Shown one piece after another: positions 44,203 through 54,703 of a stretch of DNA of 64,000 nucleotides. The DNA is from Euleptes europaea. Taxonomy: Eukaryota > Chordata > Lepidosauria > Squamata > Sphaerodactylidae. Numbering within the stretch: the stretch's first letter is position 1; every line of letters starts with the position of its first letter. The stretch covers positions 4,189,001 to 4,253,000 of the forward strand of contig NC_079323.1 in the NCBI RefSeq assembly GCF_029931775.1, read 5' to 3'. The notes below the pieces were generated by a model. That model saw nothing but the letters and a program-made list of their open reading frames with translations, was not told the origin of the DNA and made no database searches. Made by a program: the position numbers and the translations under genes.

Positions 44203-44551
44203 TAGGGTTGCCAGCCCCAAGTTGGGAACTACCTGGAGATTTTGGAGGTGGAGGCTGAAGACGGCGGGGTTTGGGGAGGGAGAGGACTTCACTGGGGTAT
44301 AATGCCATAGAGTCCATCTTCCAAAGTGGCCATTTTCACCAGGTGAGCCGATTTCTATTGCCTGGAGATAAGTTGTAATAGCAGGAGATCTCTAGCCACC
44401 GCCTGGAGGTTCTTGCATTGTTCTTATACGTTCTTGCATTGTTCTTATAAAGTATTTAGCAACATTCTATTTTGTACTAATTGTACCATTTGATATTTGT
44501 ATATGCCATTAGTGCCTTTTTTCCATAACCACCTGGAGGTTGGCAACTCTA
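44203..44551 (-). mobile_element. Family D MITE carrying a 116-bp insertion
   Basis: TAGGGTTGCCAGCCCC to GGCAACTCTA. ACCGCCTGGAGGTT (44398-44411) and ACCACCTGGAGGTT (44528-44541) flank an AT-rich insert at 44412-44527 that itself holds a duplicated GTTCTTGCATTGTTCTTATA. A further truncated family D copy follows at 44552-44709. Confidence 0.82.
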
Positions 44552-44709
44552 GGACAGTGGGGTTTGGGAAGAGGCCTCAGCAAGGTATAATGCCACAGAG
44601 TCCACCCCTCCAAAGCAGCCATTTCTCCAGGGGAAGTGACTTCTGCCATTTGGTGATCAGTCGTAATTCCAGGAGATCTCCAGGTCCCACCTGGAGGTTA
44701 GCAACCCTA

Positions 44710-45213
44710 TGAGAATCCTCACAAAGCTCCGAAGACCTCTCCCACCAAGACTTCCTAGGACGCCGTTCGCAAACGGCTGATCTCACTCACTGGGCCTTTG
44801 CCAATCACTACCAGCGCATAAGTATTCATTTTTAGCATGGCATTTTGGAAAAATGAAATGAAAATTCATTTGCCTGGGTTAAAAAACCCCAAAACACTTC
44901 TCCTTCCAGCCCTGTGCCTGTCCTGAAGAGGAAAACCTTCTGGTCTCAGCCGGAGGCGAGGAAGGGGGAACCGATCTGCTGCTTCCAGCTCAGATGTCCT
45001 CTGAGCAATGAGAGGCGGTTGGGGTTCCCACATGTGAGTTACATAAATCTGAGTGCGGCACGGCAGACATCCTAAGGGAGGCCGCTGAGGCCCATCAAAT
45101 GGGGAAATTGCAGCACTGAGCGTTTGAATGAAAGGACTGAATTCCCAGAAAGAGCAGCTGGCGTTTGCTTTTTGATTCGTCCATCAGGTTGCAAGTTCTT
45201 CCTGCCCTTCTTC
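44710..45213. other. Unique DNA
   Basis: Nothing recognised. Confidence 0.4.
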
Positions 45214-45214
45214 C

Positions 45215-45707
45215 TAGGGTTGTCAACCCCCAGGTACTTAATTCAAATAATATAACCTATGCTGAAACCCAGATATAGCTGGAAAGCAAAGTACAGCACA
45301 TAGACTCGCTAATAATCCTATCTGGAACCCAAAGTCATCTACTCACATCTATCATAGACAAAACGAAGGAGGGCGGGGTTTGGGAAGGGGACGGCCATAG
45401 AGTCCAATTGCCGAAGCTGCCATTTTTCTCCAGGTGAACTGATCTCTTTCGGCTGGAGCTCCGTTGTAATAGCAGGAGATCTCCAGCTAGTACCTGTAGG
45501 TTGGCAACCCTAGTTCTAATTCTGGGAGCTATCCAAGGCCCCACCTGGAGGGTAGCTCTGAGCCAGTCTTATTTGTGAAAACTGGGGAGGGGGATTCTGT
45601 GGAATCACATCCCCCCCTGAGCTCCCTCCCCTCCCCAAACGTCACTCTCCCCAGCCTCTGCCCACAAATCTCCAGGAATTTCCCAAGCTGGAGTTTGCAA
45701 GCCTAAC
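45215..45707. mobile_element. Broken family D MITEs with an insertion
   Basis: A left end at 45215-45239 (to CCAGGTACT) stops at an AT-rich insert of ~125 bp; a - strand family D body runs 45365-45512; a truncated + copy follows at 45574-45707. Confidence 0.7.
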
Positions 45708-46449
45708 AGTAAGGCCGGTCCGCATTCTGCCCAGCATCTCCTGAGTTTGCTGAGATTGTGCCGATCGTTTCTTGAAAACGCCAAGCGAGGCTAGCAGAAA
45801 CCACAGGCAGTCTTTATTTCGTCAGACTTGAACTATCCTTCCCATGTAGAAAAAATAAAAATAAAAGGAGAAAATGGACCCATGTTGCAAACCTTTGCAA
45901 CATGCGAAGTGGGCAGTTGAGGTTTCAGACATCCGCCTAGGTCAGAGGCGTGGATTTCTAGAAGATTCCGGCCGTCGGCATGATGCAACTCTGGAAAAAT
46001 CTTGCAGAGCAATCCTCTGCTAAAGGAAAGCCAGCTGTTCGGAGTCTGGCCAGATGTTCAGCCCACCCTTCCTGGCCACAATTCAATCCTCTCTCTCAAG
46101 TCTCATATTTCCAAGTTAGGAAAGTTGTGTGTGTGTGTGTGTGTGTGTTTGTATGTTTCCTCCCTTGCAAACGCCACGTTCAAGAGGCTGGGAAGAGCGT
46201 CGTTTACATCTTAGAGTTAAATGTTCAGCTCCAGTTTTTCTCCCTGGTGATTGTATAAATCAAGGCAGGAAGGAGTAAAATGCAGGGCAATTTTTTTTTT
46301 ACTGACACTCCCAGGATAACGTCTCTGTTAATAGAGGTTTGCTAAATCTATTTGGCTCATTCTGGTTTTTTAACTTAAAGGCAAAGGGGGGAGAATACCA
46401 TTTGTGAAAGAGCATTTCCCCTTTGATTGCAATCATGTGAAGACTAAAC
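45708..46449. other. Unique DNA with a (GT)n run
   Basis: (TG)n microsatellite at about 46125-46149. No gene recognised. Confidence 0.5.
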
Positions 46450-46785
46450 TCACTGGCAAAGACAATAATGCTAGGAAAAGTGGAAGGCAGCAGGAAAAGA
46501 GGAAGACCCAGCATGAGCTGGATTGACTCAATAAAGGAAGCCACAGCTCTCAGTCCACAAGACCTGAGCGAGGCTGTTCTAGGTAGGACATTTTGGAGGA
46601 CATTGATTTATAGGTACCTGAAGAAGTGAGCTGTGGCTCACGAAAGCTCATACCCTACCAGAAAATATTTTTGTTAGTCTTTAAGGTGCTACTGGACTCT
46701 TGCCCTTTTTGACTACTGCAAACAGACTAACATGGCTACCCACTGTGAATTGATTTATAGGGTCACTCTATCGCGGCACATGACA
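46450..46785 (+). mobile_element. RTE/BovB-type LINE 3' end split by a PLE fragment
   Basis: GCTAGGAAAAGTGGAAGGCA to CATTGATTTATAGG, resuming after 46748 as ATTGATTTATAGGGTCAC and ending ACATGACACACAC. Confidence 0.88.
46615..46748 (+). mobile_element. PLE 3' fragment (family H), 13-bp TSD
   Basis: TACCTGAAGAAGTGAGCTG to GGCTACCCACTGTGA, flanked by ATTGATTTATAGG on both sides (46602-46614, 46749-46761). Confidence 0.82.
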
Positions 46786-46852
46786 CACACTTTGATTGCA
46801 AAATTGTAAGGTAAAGACCCTTCAGCCTTCACCTCCACAAAGCTTGGGTTGC

Positions 46853-47045
46853 CAGCCTCCAGGTGGGGCCTGGAGATCTCCCGGAACCACAGCTGATCTC
46901 CAGACAATCAATTCCCCTGGAGAAAATGGCTGCTCTGGAGCGTGAACTCTATGGTATTACACCCCACTGATGAGAGCATCGACAACCACTTTACATCCCC
47001 ATTGGGGATAACAGTGGGATACAAATGAAGTCAATGAATAAATAA
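46853..47045 (+). mobile_element. Truncated family D MITE and family J SINE tail
   Basis: GGGTTGCCAGCCTCCAGG to ATTACACCCCACTGATGAG, then CCCCATTGGGGATAACAGTG to AATAAATAAAT. Confidence 0.75.
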
Positions 47046-47213
47046 ATTTTACTGCCTTCCATTTTCACAGAAACTAGACCCCTCGGCTCGTTTTGCCCAT
47101 ATTTTCTGGATTCGTGTTCAGCCAGCATCCAGAAAACGCGGAGGAAATGTGCAGAAATACAGGGGGTGGGGGAGAGTGAGGCAACCTTGGACGGTGGGAA
47201 AATTCAAACAGGG

Positions 47214-47843
47214 TAGGGTTGCTAACCTCCAGGTACTAACCACAGGTACTAACCTGCGCTATTACCACAAGGTTTGGAAATCAGCACAGAGATATCCGTA
47301 CAAAGCGGACACACAAGTAACGTGTTTAAACATATACAGTAATCAACTAAAGTGCAGTGATACATATAAGAAACACATACAACTATGTACACAAATAAAC
47401 AATGCTTTTTCTAATGCAGTCTTTGTGCAAAAAGATTTTCTGTTGTAGCAGTAGTTGTAGAAAAGTTATGGACCTTTTAAAGAACCTTTCTACAACTGAA
47501 AATCTTTTTGCACAAAGACTGCATTAGAAAAAGCATTGTATATTTGTGTACATAGTTGTATGCGTTTCTTATATGTATCACTGCACTTTGGTTGATTACT
47601 GTATATGTTTAAACACGTTACTTGTGAGTCCGCTTTGTACGGATATCTCTGTGCTGATTTCCAAACCTCCAGGTACTAGCTGGAGATCTCCTTCTATTAT
47701 AACTGATCTCCAGCCGATAAGAGATCAGTTCCCCTGGAGGAAATGGCCGCTTTGGCCATTGGACTCTATGGCACTGAAGTCCCTCCCCAAACCCCGCCCT
47801 CCTCTGGTTCTGTCCCAAAAACCTTCTGCCGGTGGCAACTCTA
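47214..47843 (+). mobile_element. Family D MITE carrying a 425-bp palindromic insertion
   Basis: MITE parts 47214-47238 and 47664-47843. AACCTCCAGGTACTA is repeated at 47224-47238 and 47664-47678 (15-bp TSD). The insert 47239-47663 has arms of ~170 bp (47272-47446 and 47498-47663) around a 51-bp loop; outer arm ends TTTGGAAATCAGCAC / GTGCTGATTTCCA. Confidence 0.88.
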
Positions 47844-48314
47844 GCTAGGAAACAGCCGTGCATAAATGGCCTAATTGTCTGGGAAGGAAAGCCCTTAATT
47901 TTTTTAATGCCTTAAAGAAAGAAAGAAATCCCATTCCGTTCTCCTATGCAAACCGGAGCCCTTCAAGCCAAGCAGGGCAGAGGGGGTTTGTCTTTTTTGT
48001 TGCGGTTTCAGCATTTTCTGTGGCTGAGCTGTGGCCTTAAATGACTTTCAAAACACCCTTCCTGGAGGCAGCCTTTTTGGCATTCACCTGAAGGATTTTC
48101 TCCCCGCCCGGCCTCCTCTTCTCCCTGTCTGGGCACGATCAAACAGCTCCAGATCTGCCATCGATCTCACCTGCCGGTGCTGAGCTCTGTGACTCAGCGG
48201 AGAGCTTCTGGCGATGCGTTTCACACTTCTGCGGATCACAGCAGATATTGTCAGCCCCGTGGGAGCAGGGGGGATCAAAACTTGAAGGCAGCCACCCGCA
48301 TCCTTAGACTAAAG
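47844..48314. other. Unique DNA
   Basis: 48060-48270 is unusually free of repeats. Confidence 0.4.
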
Positions 48315-48589
48315 CACTAAAAAGCATCAGGCCAATCACTCCCCCTCTTGCTGCCTAACCTACCTCACAAGGTTGTCGTGAGGATAAAATAGGGGGGATC
48401 ACGTGTGCCACACAGAGGCCTAGGGGAAAAGACTCGGGGATAAACGCCGCTTTTCAAAGATTATCCCCGAGTCTTTTCCCCTAGGCCTCTGTGTGGCACA
48501 CGCGATCCCCCCTATTTTATCCTCACGACAACCTTGTGAGGTAGGTTAGGCAGCAAGAGGGGGAGTGATTGGCCTGATGCTTTTTAGTG
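48315..48589. repeat. Near-perfect 129-bp palindrome
   Basis: Arms 48315-48443 and 48461-48589 are complementary with one difference seen by eye (ATCACGTG against ATCGCGTG); the loop is 17 nt. Arms contain family J SINE sequence, which continues beyond the right arm to about 48640. Confidence 0.92.
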
Positions 48590-48689
48590 AGATACGTGGC
48601 AGAGCGGGGGTTTGAGCAAAAACGACCACAAGCAATTGGCTTTGGTCCTGTTTGGGTTTTTCTGTCTGGCCTCTTAGAGTTCTGCTGAG

Positions 48690-48985
48690 AAGTAGAAGAA
48701 GAAGAAGAGTTGGTTTTTATACTCCGCTTTTCTCTAATGAAAGGAGTCTCAAACCGGCGTACAATTGCCTTGCCTTCCTCTCCCCACAACAGACACCTTG
48801 TGAGGCAGGAGGGGCTGAGAGAGTTTGGAGAGAACTGCGACTGGCCCAAGGTCACCCAGCAGGATTCATGTGGAGGAGTGGGGAATCGAACCCGGTTCAC
48901 CAGATTAGAGTCTGCTGCTCATGTGGAGGAGTGGGGGAATCGAACCCGGTTCTCCAGATTAGAGTCCGCCGCTCTTAAGCACGAT
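48690..48985 (-). mobile_element. tRNA-derived SINE (family A), two modules
   Basis: AAGAAGAAGAGTTGGTTTTT to TCTTAAGCACGATACCACG. Confidence 0.92.
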
Positions 48986-49654
48986 ACCACGTTTATCGCA
49001 GAGTCTTTTACCCAAAGGGCTCTGTATGGCACCCATGATCTCCCCTATTTTTTATTTTATCTCCCCTCTTATAATTCTGCTGAGAGAAAGAACTGAAATT
49101 TCCGGCGCAGGAAGTTCTGACTGCAAAGGTGGAGCCTGAGAAATTCTAACAACGTCCTGCTTTTAAAGTTTTTGACCCTTGCTCCCAGCAGTTTACGGCA
49201 TGGCACATGTCGTCCATACAACAGCCCTGCGAGGTAGGTCAGGCTAACAAAAAGTGAGGATGAGAGAAAAGTAGCCCAATATCACCCAGTGCATTTCATG
49301 GCTGAGGGTGGCTTTGCCTCTGGGTTTCATAAATTGTAGCTCAATAACCACTACACCATACAGCCTTTTAAATGATTCATTGGTATAGAGTTGCCCATTC
49401 AGACGTAGCATTTGAGGCAAATTGAATGGTGGCATCCCACTTGAAATTTTTTTGAGATGGGGCGGAAAAGAGTTTCTCAGGAAGGTTGACTACTGGGCAT
49501 TGCCAGACAAAACCCCATTGAAATGAAGTAAAAGAAGTGAAATTTAGCGAAACACACGTTCTTTCATGGTTTACCCTGATCTCTGTTTTTCTTGCTTTTG
49601 CTCTGTCGCTATCTCCTCAGGGACATAGACCTGTGTTCCTCTGTAAACAACCTT
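48986..49654. other. Mostly unique DNA with an old SINE
   Basis: 49165-49370 ends in a tRNA-head complement (ACCACTACACCATACAGCC) and is an old J-like copy. Confidence 0.5.
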
Positions 49655-49815
49655 CTGGGGCTTGGGAAGGGGAGGGACTTTAATGGGGTACAAATGCCAT
49701 ACAGTCCACCTTCCAAAGCAGCCACATTCTCCAGATGAACTGATCTCTGTCGCCTGGAGATCACTTATAATTCCAGGAGATCTCCAGCCTCGACCCGGAA
49801 ATTGGCAACTCTCCG
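49655..49815 (-). mobile_element. hAT-type MITE (family D), truncated start
   Basis: GGGGCTTGGGAAGGGGAGG to AAATTGGCAACTCT. Confidence 0.85.
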
Positions 49816-49956
49816 TGTGTGAGATTGCGCACACGTGTGAATGCTGCCATTCCTATACATGGGATTGCTCAGAACCCAAGTGCCAAACATACAAACCCCC
49901 ACAGCGACTGATGTACTGCATGCATGTCTATATTAAGCATGCAGTTCAGTAATGGG

Positions 49957-50255
49957 GAGGGGCCGTGGCTCAGTGGTAGAGCATCTGCTTGGCATGCAGA
50001 AGGCCCCAGGTTCAATCCCTGGCATCTCCAGATAAAGGGACTAGGCAGGTAGGTGAAAGACCTCCCTCCACCTGAGACCCTAGAGAGCTGCTGCCAGTTT
50101 GGAAGAAGGTCTCAGGTTCAATCCCCAGCATCTCCAGTTAAAGGGACTAGGCAAGTAGGCAATGTGAAATATCTCTGCTTGAGAGCCTGGAGAGCCGCTG
50201 CCGGTCTGAGTAGACAATACTGACTTTGATGGACAGCTTCATGTGTTCATGTGAT
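49957..50255 (+). mobile_element. Two-headed family E SINE
   Basis: First head GGGGCCGTGGCTCAGTGG, second begins at AGAAGGTCTCAGGTTCAATC near 50104; ends ACAGCTTCATGTGTTC. Confidence 0.88.
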
Positions 50256-50384
50256 TCATGCATCTAAAAACTGTATCTTTAAGCGAGGATGGGAAAGTAT
50301 TTTCTAGTACCCCGTAGTGGTGGTTGCAATTCCACTGCTGTGATCTCTTGTGTAAAAGCCTCTGCAAGATCGGTCTCTTTATTT

Positions 50385-50435
50385 GGTTCTTGTGGGTTAT
50401 CCAGGCTGTGTAACCGTGGTCTTGGTATTATTTCT
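50385..50435. mobile_element. PLE family I scrap
   Basis: TTGGTTCTTGTGGGTTATCC then TGTAACCGTGGTCTTGG. Confidence 0.7.
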
Positions 50436-50589
50436 CTGTCTCTTTATTTCTCTGTCTCCCTCCCGCCCCCTTCTTTCTGCGGAAGAATGCCCAAACTTCG
50501 CGTAAAATGTTTTGGACATTTTAAATGTATGTGGTGCTCTGTGGAAAAGCCGGCACAGAGGAGATATCTAATATTGCATTTCTGGGTTT

Positions 50590-50845
50590 TCTGCCGTCAA
50601 AGTCACGGCTGACTTATGGCAACCCTGCAGAGTTTTCAAGGCAAGAGACGTTCAGAGGTGGTTTGCCATGGCCTGCCTCTGCGCCACACCCCTGCCACGA
50701 CCCTGGCTAGGATTTGGATGGGAGACCTCCAAGCAAAACCAGGGGCGTGATGCAGAGGTGGGCATTAGCAACTCACCTCTGAATGTCTCTCGCCTCAAAA
50801 AACCCTACAAGGTTATCATAAGTCAGCTGTGACTTGATAGCAAAA
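50590..50845. mobile_element. Two 5S-SINE 3' halves in inverted orientation
   Basis: 50590-50700 is - strand tail (AAGTCACGGCTGACTTATGG). 50703-50845 is + strand from TTTGGATGGGAGACC to AGTCAGCTGTGACTTGATAG. Confidence 0.85.
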
Positions 50846-51159
50846 AAATAAAAAATTGGGAGTGCCCTGCAGAGGACGTTCCTGGAGAAAGACCCCCAAA
50901 GTCAAAGGCATTTGTAATCCCCAATCTCCATGCCACTATTCTATTAATAAAGCTGACCTCATAGAAGAATTCACTTGGAATGAATTCAATCCTGTGATTT
51001 TAATTTTCTGAAAGTAATAATAGGAGTCTTCCAGTAGATGGCAACCATCGACTAACATAGTTCAGTCAACCCTTTTTAAAAATAACAATGGCCCTGGTCA
51101 CACAGCGCATTTGTAATGTGTGGATGCTGTTTGTGGGCCACTGTTTGGATGCTGTTTGT
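50846..51159. other. Unique DNA
   Basis: Nothing recognised apart from a short direct repeat of TTTGGATGCTGTTTGTGGGC near 51120-51160. Confidence 0.4.
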
Positions 51160-51640
51160 GGGCGGTTAAGGAGAGACATGATAATGGTCTCTAAAATTAT
51201 GTGTGGTACGAAGAGAGTGGACAGGGAGAAGCAATTTCCCCCTCTCTCATAATACCAGAACACAGGGTCATCTGCTGAAGCTGGAGGGCGAGAGATTCCA
51301 AATAGAGAAAAGGAAGAATTTCTTCATACAACGCATAGTTAAACTGTGGAACTCCCTGCCCCAGGATGTGCTGATGGCTGCCAACTTGGAAGGCTTTAAG
51401 AGGGAAGTGGATATGTTTCATGGAGGAGAGGGCTATCCATGGCTACTGGTCAAAATGGATACCAGTCATGATGCATACGTATTCTCTCCGGGGTCAGAGG
51501 AGCATGCCTGGTATTTGAGGTGCTGTGGAACGCAGGCAGGATAATGCTGCTGCAGTCATCTTGCTTGTGGGCTTCCTAGAGGCACCTGGTCGGCCACTGT
51601 GTGAACAGACTGCTGGACTTTCATATATTCTTATATTCCT
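51160..51640 (+). mobile_element. CR1 LINE 3' end (family C), longest copy
   Basis: Encodes the ORF2 C-terminus (RIVKLWNSLPQDVLMAANL, EGFKREVDMF). Ends ACAGACTGCTGGACTT then TTCTTATATTC. Confidence 0.93.
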
Positions 51641-51797
51641 ATGTTATGTTCACTCTTAGAAATGTAATGTGGAAATCCAACTACAATGTCTTTGCAGAGT
51701 CATACATTTATACCAATGTGCTTACTAGGGAAATGGACTTGGTTTTAGCCATTTGGCAAGGGTGCCCTTGGTGGGAAGTATGACTGGGCCACAGCTT

Positions 51798-52472
51798 GAT
51801 AGGGATGCCAGCCTTCAGGTGGGACCTGGGGGGTCCACTGGATGTACAGCTCATTTCCAGACAACAAAGATCAGTTCCCCTGGAGAAAAGGGATGCTTTG
51901 GAGGGTGGACTCATGGCATTTTACCCCACTGAGGTCCCTGTCCTCCCCAGGCTCCATCCCCAAACCTCCAGGAGAAGAAGAGTTGATTTTTATACCCCGA
52001 TTTTCTCTACTGTAAGGAGTCTCAAAGCGGCTTACAATCACCTTCTTCTTTTTCTTCGTCTCCCAGGATGACAACTGGTCTCCAGATGACATTAATTCCC
52101 CTGGATAAAACAGCAGCTTCGAAGGGTGGGCTCTATGTCAGGTTGCCAGCTCCAGGTTGGGAAATACCTGGAGATTTTGGAGGTAGAGCCTGAGGAGGGC
52201 AGAGTTTGGGGAAGGGATGGGACTTCAATGGGGTATAATGCCATAGAGTCCACCTTCCAAGGTTGCCATTTTCTCCAGGTGAACTGATCTCTGTCGCCTG
52301 GAGATCAGTTGTAACAGCGGGAGATCTCCAGCCGTCACCTGGAGGTTGGCAACCCCAGCTCTATGGCTTTATACCCCCCCCCCACTGTGGTCCCTCCCCT
52401 CCCTAAGCCCCGCCCTCCCCAGGCTTCACCCCAAATCTCCAGGAATTTCCCAACCCAGAGTTGGCAACCCTA
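51798..52472. mobile_element. Nested family D MITEs with a family A SINE piece
   Basis: Outer + strand D sequence at 51798-51970, a - strand family A end at 51968-52052, D again to 52137. An inner - strand D copy (52138-52357, TCAGGTTGCC to GGCAACCCCA) has a perfect 8-bp TSD GCTCTATG (52130-52137, 52358-52365). Outer D resumes to 52472. Confidence 0.88.
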
Positions 52473-52961
52473 CGAAAGCATCTCTCTCCCTCCCCTTCCC
52501 AGGAAGCAGATTTTTCCCTCTGCGGGTAAGCACCCAAATCCTTTGGCTGCCGCTGGCCTCGTCCTATAAAAGGAGAGGATTATCCTTTAGCTGCTGTCGA
52601 GTTTGACCCGCACGACCTGTCAGGTTTTGCAGAGGCAAACCCCAGTCAGCTGACATATCTCTGCACACTCATTAAAGGAATTATTTTCTGCTGACATTCA
52701 GGGCCTGGTTGTAAAGAGGGGGGGGGATGAGGGGAGGCTGCGGAGACCCGCGTGATGGCCCTTATATAACCGGGAATTGAAAACACTTTCTCAGAAAAGC
52801 AGAAAAAAAGGGATGTTCTCGAGCCCTCTCTTCCTCTATCCTGTTTACCTGCTGGATTTATTCACCTGTGAAGATTAGTGTGAATCCCGCTGAGGTGTTT
52901 AGTTTCCTTTCTCTCTCTCTCTTTGTATTAAGGTATCTCTTTCATCCCGTTAGTTAATCCT
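52473..52961. other. Unique DNA
   Basis: 52620-52890 has no repeat resemblance; a candidate conserved noncoding block. Confidence 0.4.
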
Positions 52962-53310
52962 AGACTCATAGAGTTGGAAGGGACCTCCGGGGTCATCTAG
53001 TCCAACCCCCTGCTTAATGCAGAAAATTCACAACTATCCCCCCCCACTTTTATTTTTCGTAATGTTTTCTTGTGTTTGTTTATTTATGCCACTTCATTTA
53101 TAGCCTGCTTTTCTCCCCAATGGGAACCCAGGGGGGCGTACCTACGTCTCCTCGCCTCCGTTTTATCGTCACAACGACCCTGTTAGGTCGGTTAGGCTGA
53201 GTGTGTGTGACTGGCCCAAGGTTGCCCACGAAGCTTCCATGGAAGAGCAGGGAACTGAACCTGGGTCACCCAGATCCTAGTCTAACACTTTAACGACTGC
53301 ACTACGCTGT
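52962..53310 (-). mobile_element. CR1 tail (family B) and family J SINE
   Basis: CR1: ACTCATAGAGTTGGAAGGG (52962-53042). Family J, near full length, on the - strand at 53087-53310, from CACTTCATTTATAGCCTGC to the head complement CTGCACTACGCTGT. Confidence 0.88.
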
Positions 53311-53313
53311 GGG

Positions 53314-53595
53314 TAGGGTTGCCAACCTCCAGGTACTAGCTGGAGGTTCTGCTATTACAACTGATAGAAATCAGCTCACCTGGAGAAAATGGCCGCTTTG
53401 GCAATTGGACTCTATAGCACTGAAGTCCCTCCCCAAACCCCACCCGCCTGAGGCTCTGCCCCGAAAACCTCCTGCCAGTGGCGAAGAGGGACCCACCTAT
53501 TTAAGAGGGGAGGGGCTGTGGCTCAGTGGAAGAACATCCACTTTGTGTGCAAAAGGTCCTGGGTTCAATCCCTGGCTTTCCAACAGCTAAAGGAG
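53314..53595 (+). mobile_element. Family D MITE (right end lost) joined to a family E head
   Basis: TAGGGTTGCCAACCTCC to GGCGAAGAGGGACC, then GGGGCTGTGGCTCAGTGG at 53510. Confidence 0.85.
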
Positions 53596-54054
53596 GGCAT
53601 GGATACCAAGCTGGGCCCATGTTTTGTTGACCGATAGGGGCCATAGAATGAGTCCCCTTTTTCCCTTTTACCCCTCCTTCCCCTAACCGCTAGGCGGTAT
53701 TGCCCCCGGGTTCCACACAGCTGCCGTTCTGATTCCTAGAGCCCCGGTTGTCAGTTCCAAGCTGGCAAACCAGGGACACATTCAGTGACAGATTCTCTGC
53801 TTGTGGCTGACCCCCAGGAGGCCACAAGGTCGATTTTCAGGGCAGGCAATGTGCATCTCAGCTTGGCTGACAGGCTCCCAGGAGACCAGATAGGCCTTGC
53901 TCTCATTCTCCACATCCTCGGAGCTTCTCTGTTCTGCCATTCCTTTTTTCTTCTTGCTGAGATGGTCCAGATAAGGAAAAAAGTAATAAAACGTACCTGG
54001 AAGCAGGGTTGCCATCCTCCAAGTGTGACCTGGAGATAGGGTTGCCAACCCCCT
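53596..54054. other. Unique DNA
   Basis: Nothing recognised. Confidence 0.4.
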
Positions 54055-54402
54055 GGTGTGGTGCAGTGGTTAAGAGCGGCAGACTCTAATCTACAGAACC
54101 GGGTTCGATTCCCCACTCCTCCACATGAGCAACGGACTCCACTCTGGAGAACAGGGTTCGATTCCCCACACCTCCACCTGAGTGGCAGACTCTGATCTGG
54201 AGAACTGGGTTGGTTTTCCCCGCTCCTACACATGCAGCCAGCTGGGTGACCTTGGGCCAGTCACAGTTCTCTCCGAACTCTCTCATCCCCACCTACCTCG
54301 CAAGGTGTCTGTTGTGGGGAGGGGAAGGGAAGGTGATTGTAAGCCAGTTTGATTCTCCTTTAAAAAGGTAGAGAAAGTAGGCATATAAAAACCACTTCTT
54401 CT
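54055..54402 (+). mobile_element. tRNA-derived SINE (family A) with three modules
   Basis: Three GGTTCGATTCC-type boxes near 54101, 54156 and 54207, before the normal GCCAGCTGGGTGACCTTGG body. Confidence 0.9.
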
Positions 54403-54493
54403 TTCAGTGTGAACAGAATCCTCTCTTGAGCTGGCTGACTCCCCAAATGGGACCCATGAGATGGACAAATGGGAGCGAACAGCCAAAGGGCAC

Positions 54494-54703
54494 ATGAACA
54501 CACGAAGCTGCCTTATACTGAATCAGACCCTCGGTCCATCAGTCGGTATTGTCTACTCAGACCGGCAGCGGCTCTCCAGGGTCTCAGGCAGAGGTCTTCC
54601 CCATCACCTACTTGCCTGGTCCTTTTAACTGGAGATGCCGGGGATTGAACCTTCTGCATGCCAAGCAGATGCTCTACCGTTGAGCCACAGCCCCTCCCAA
54701 GGG
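54494..54703 (-). mobile_element. tRNA-Ala-like SINE (family E), near full length
   Basis: ACACACGAAGCTGCCTTATA to GAGCCACAGCCCCTCCC. Confidence 0.92.

Noticed and set aside
49957-50040. tRNA-Ala gene
   Set aside because: A- and B-box are present but it is the head of family E SINE with its usual 3' body; the cloverleaf is imperfect.
51203-51544. 113-codon frame as a host gene
   Set aside because: CR1 LINE ORF2 C-terminus (LWNSLPQDV motif); other copies are in the window.
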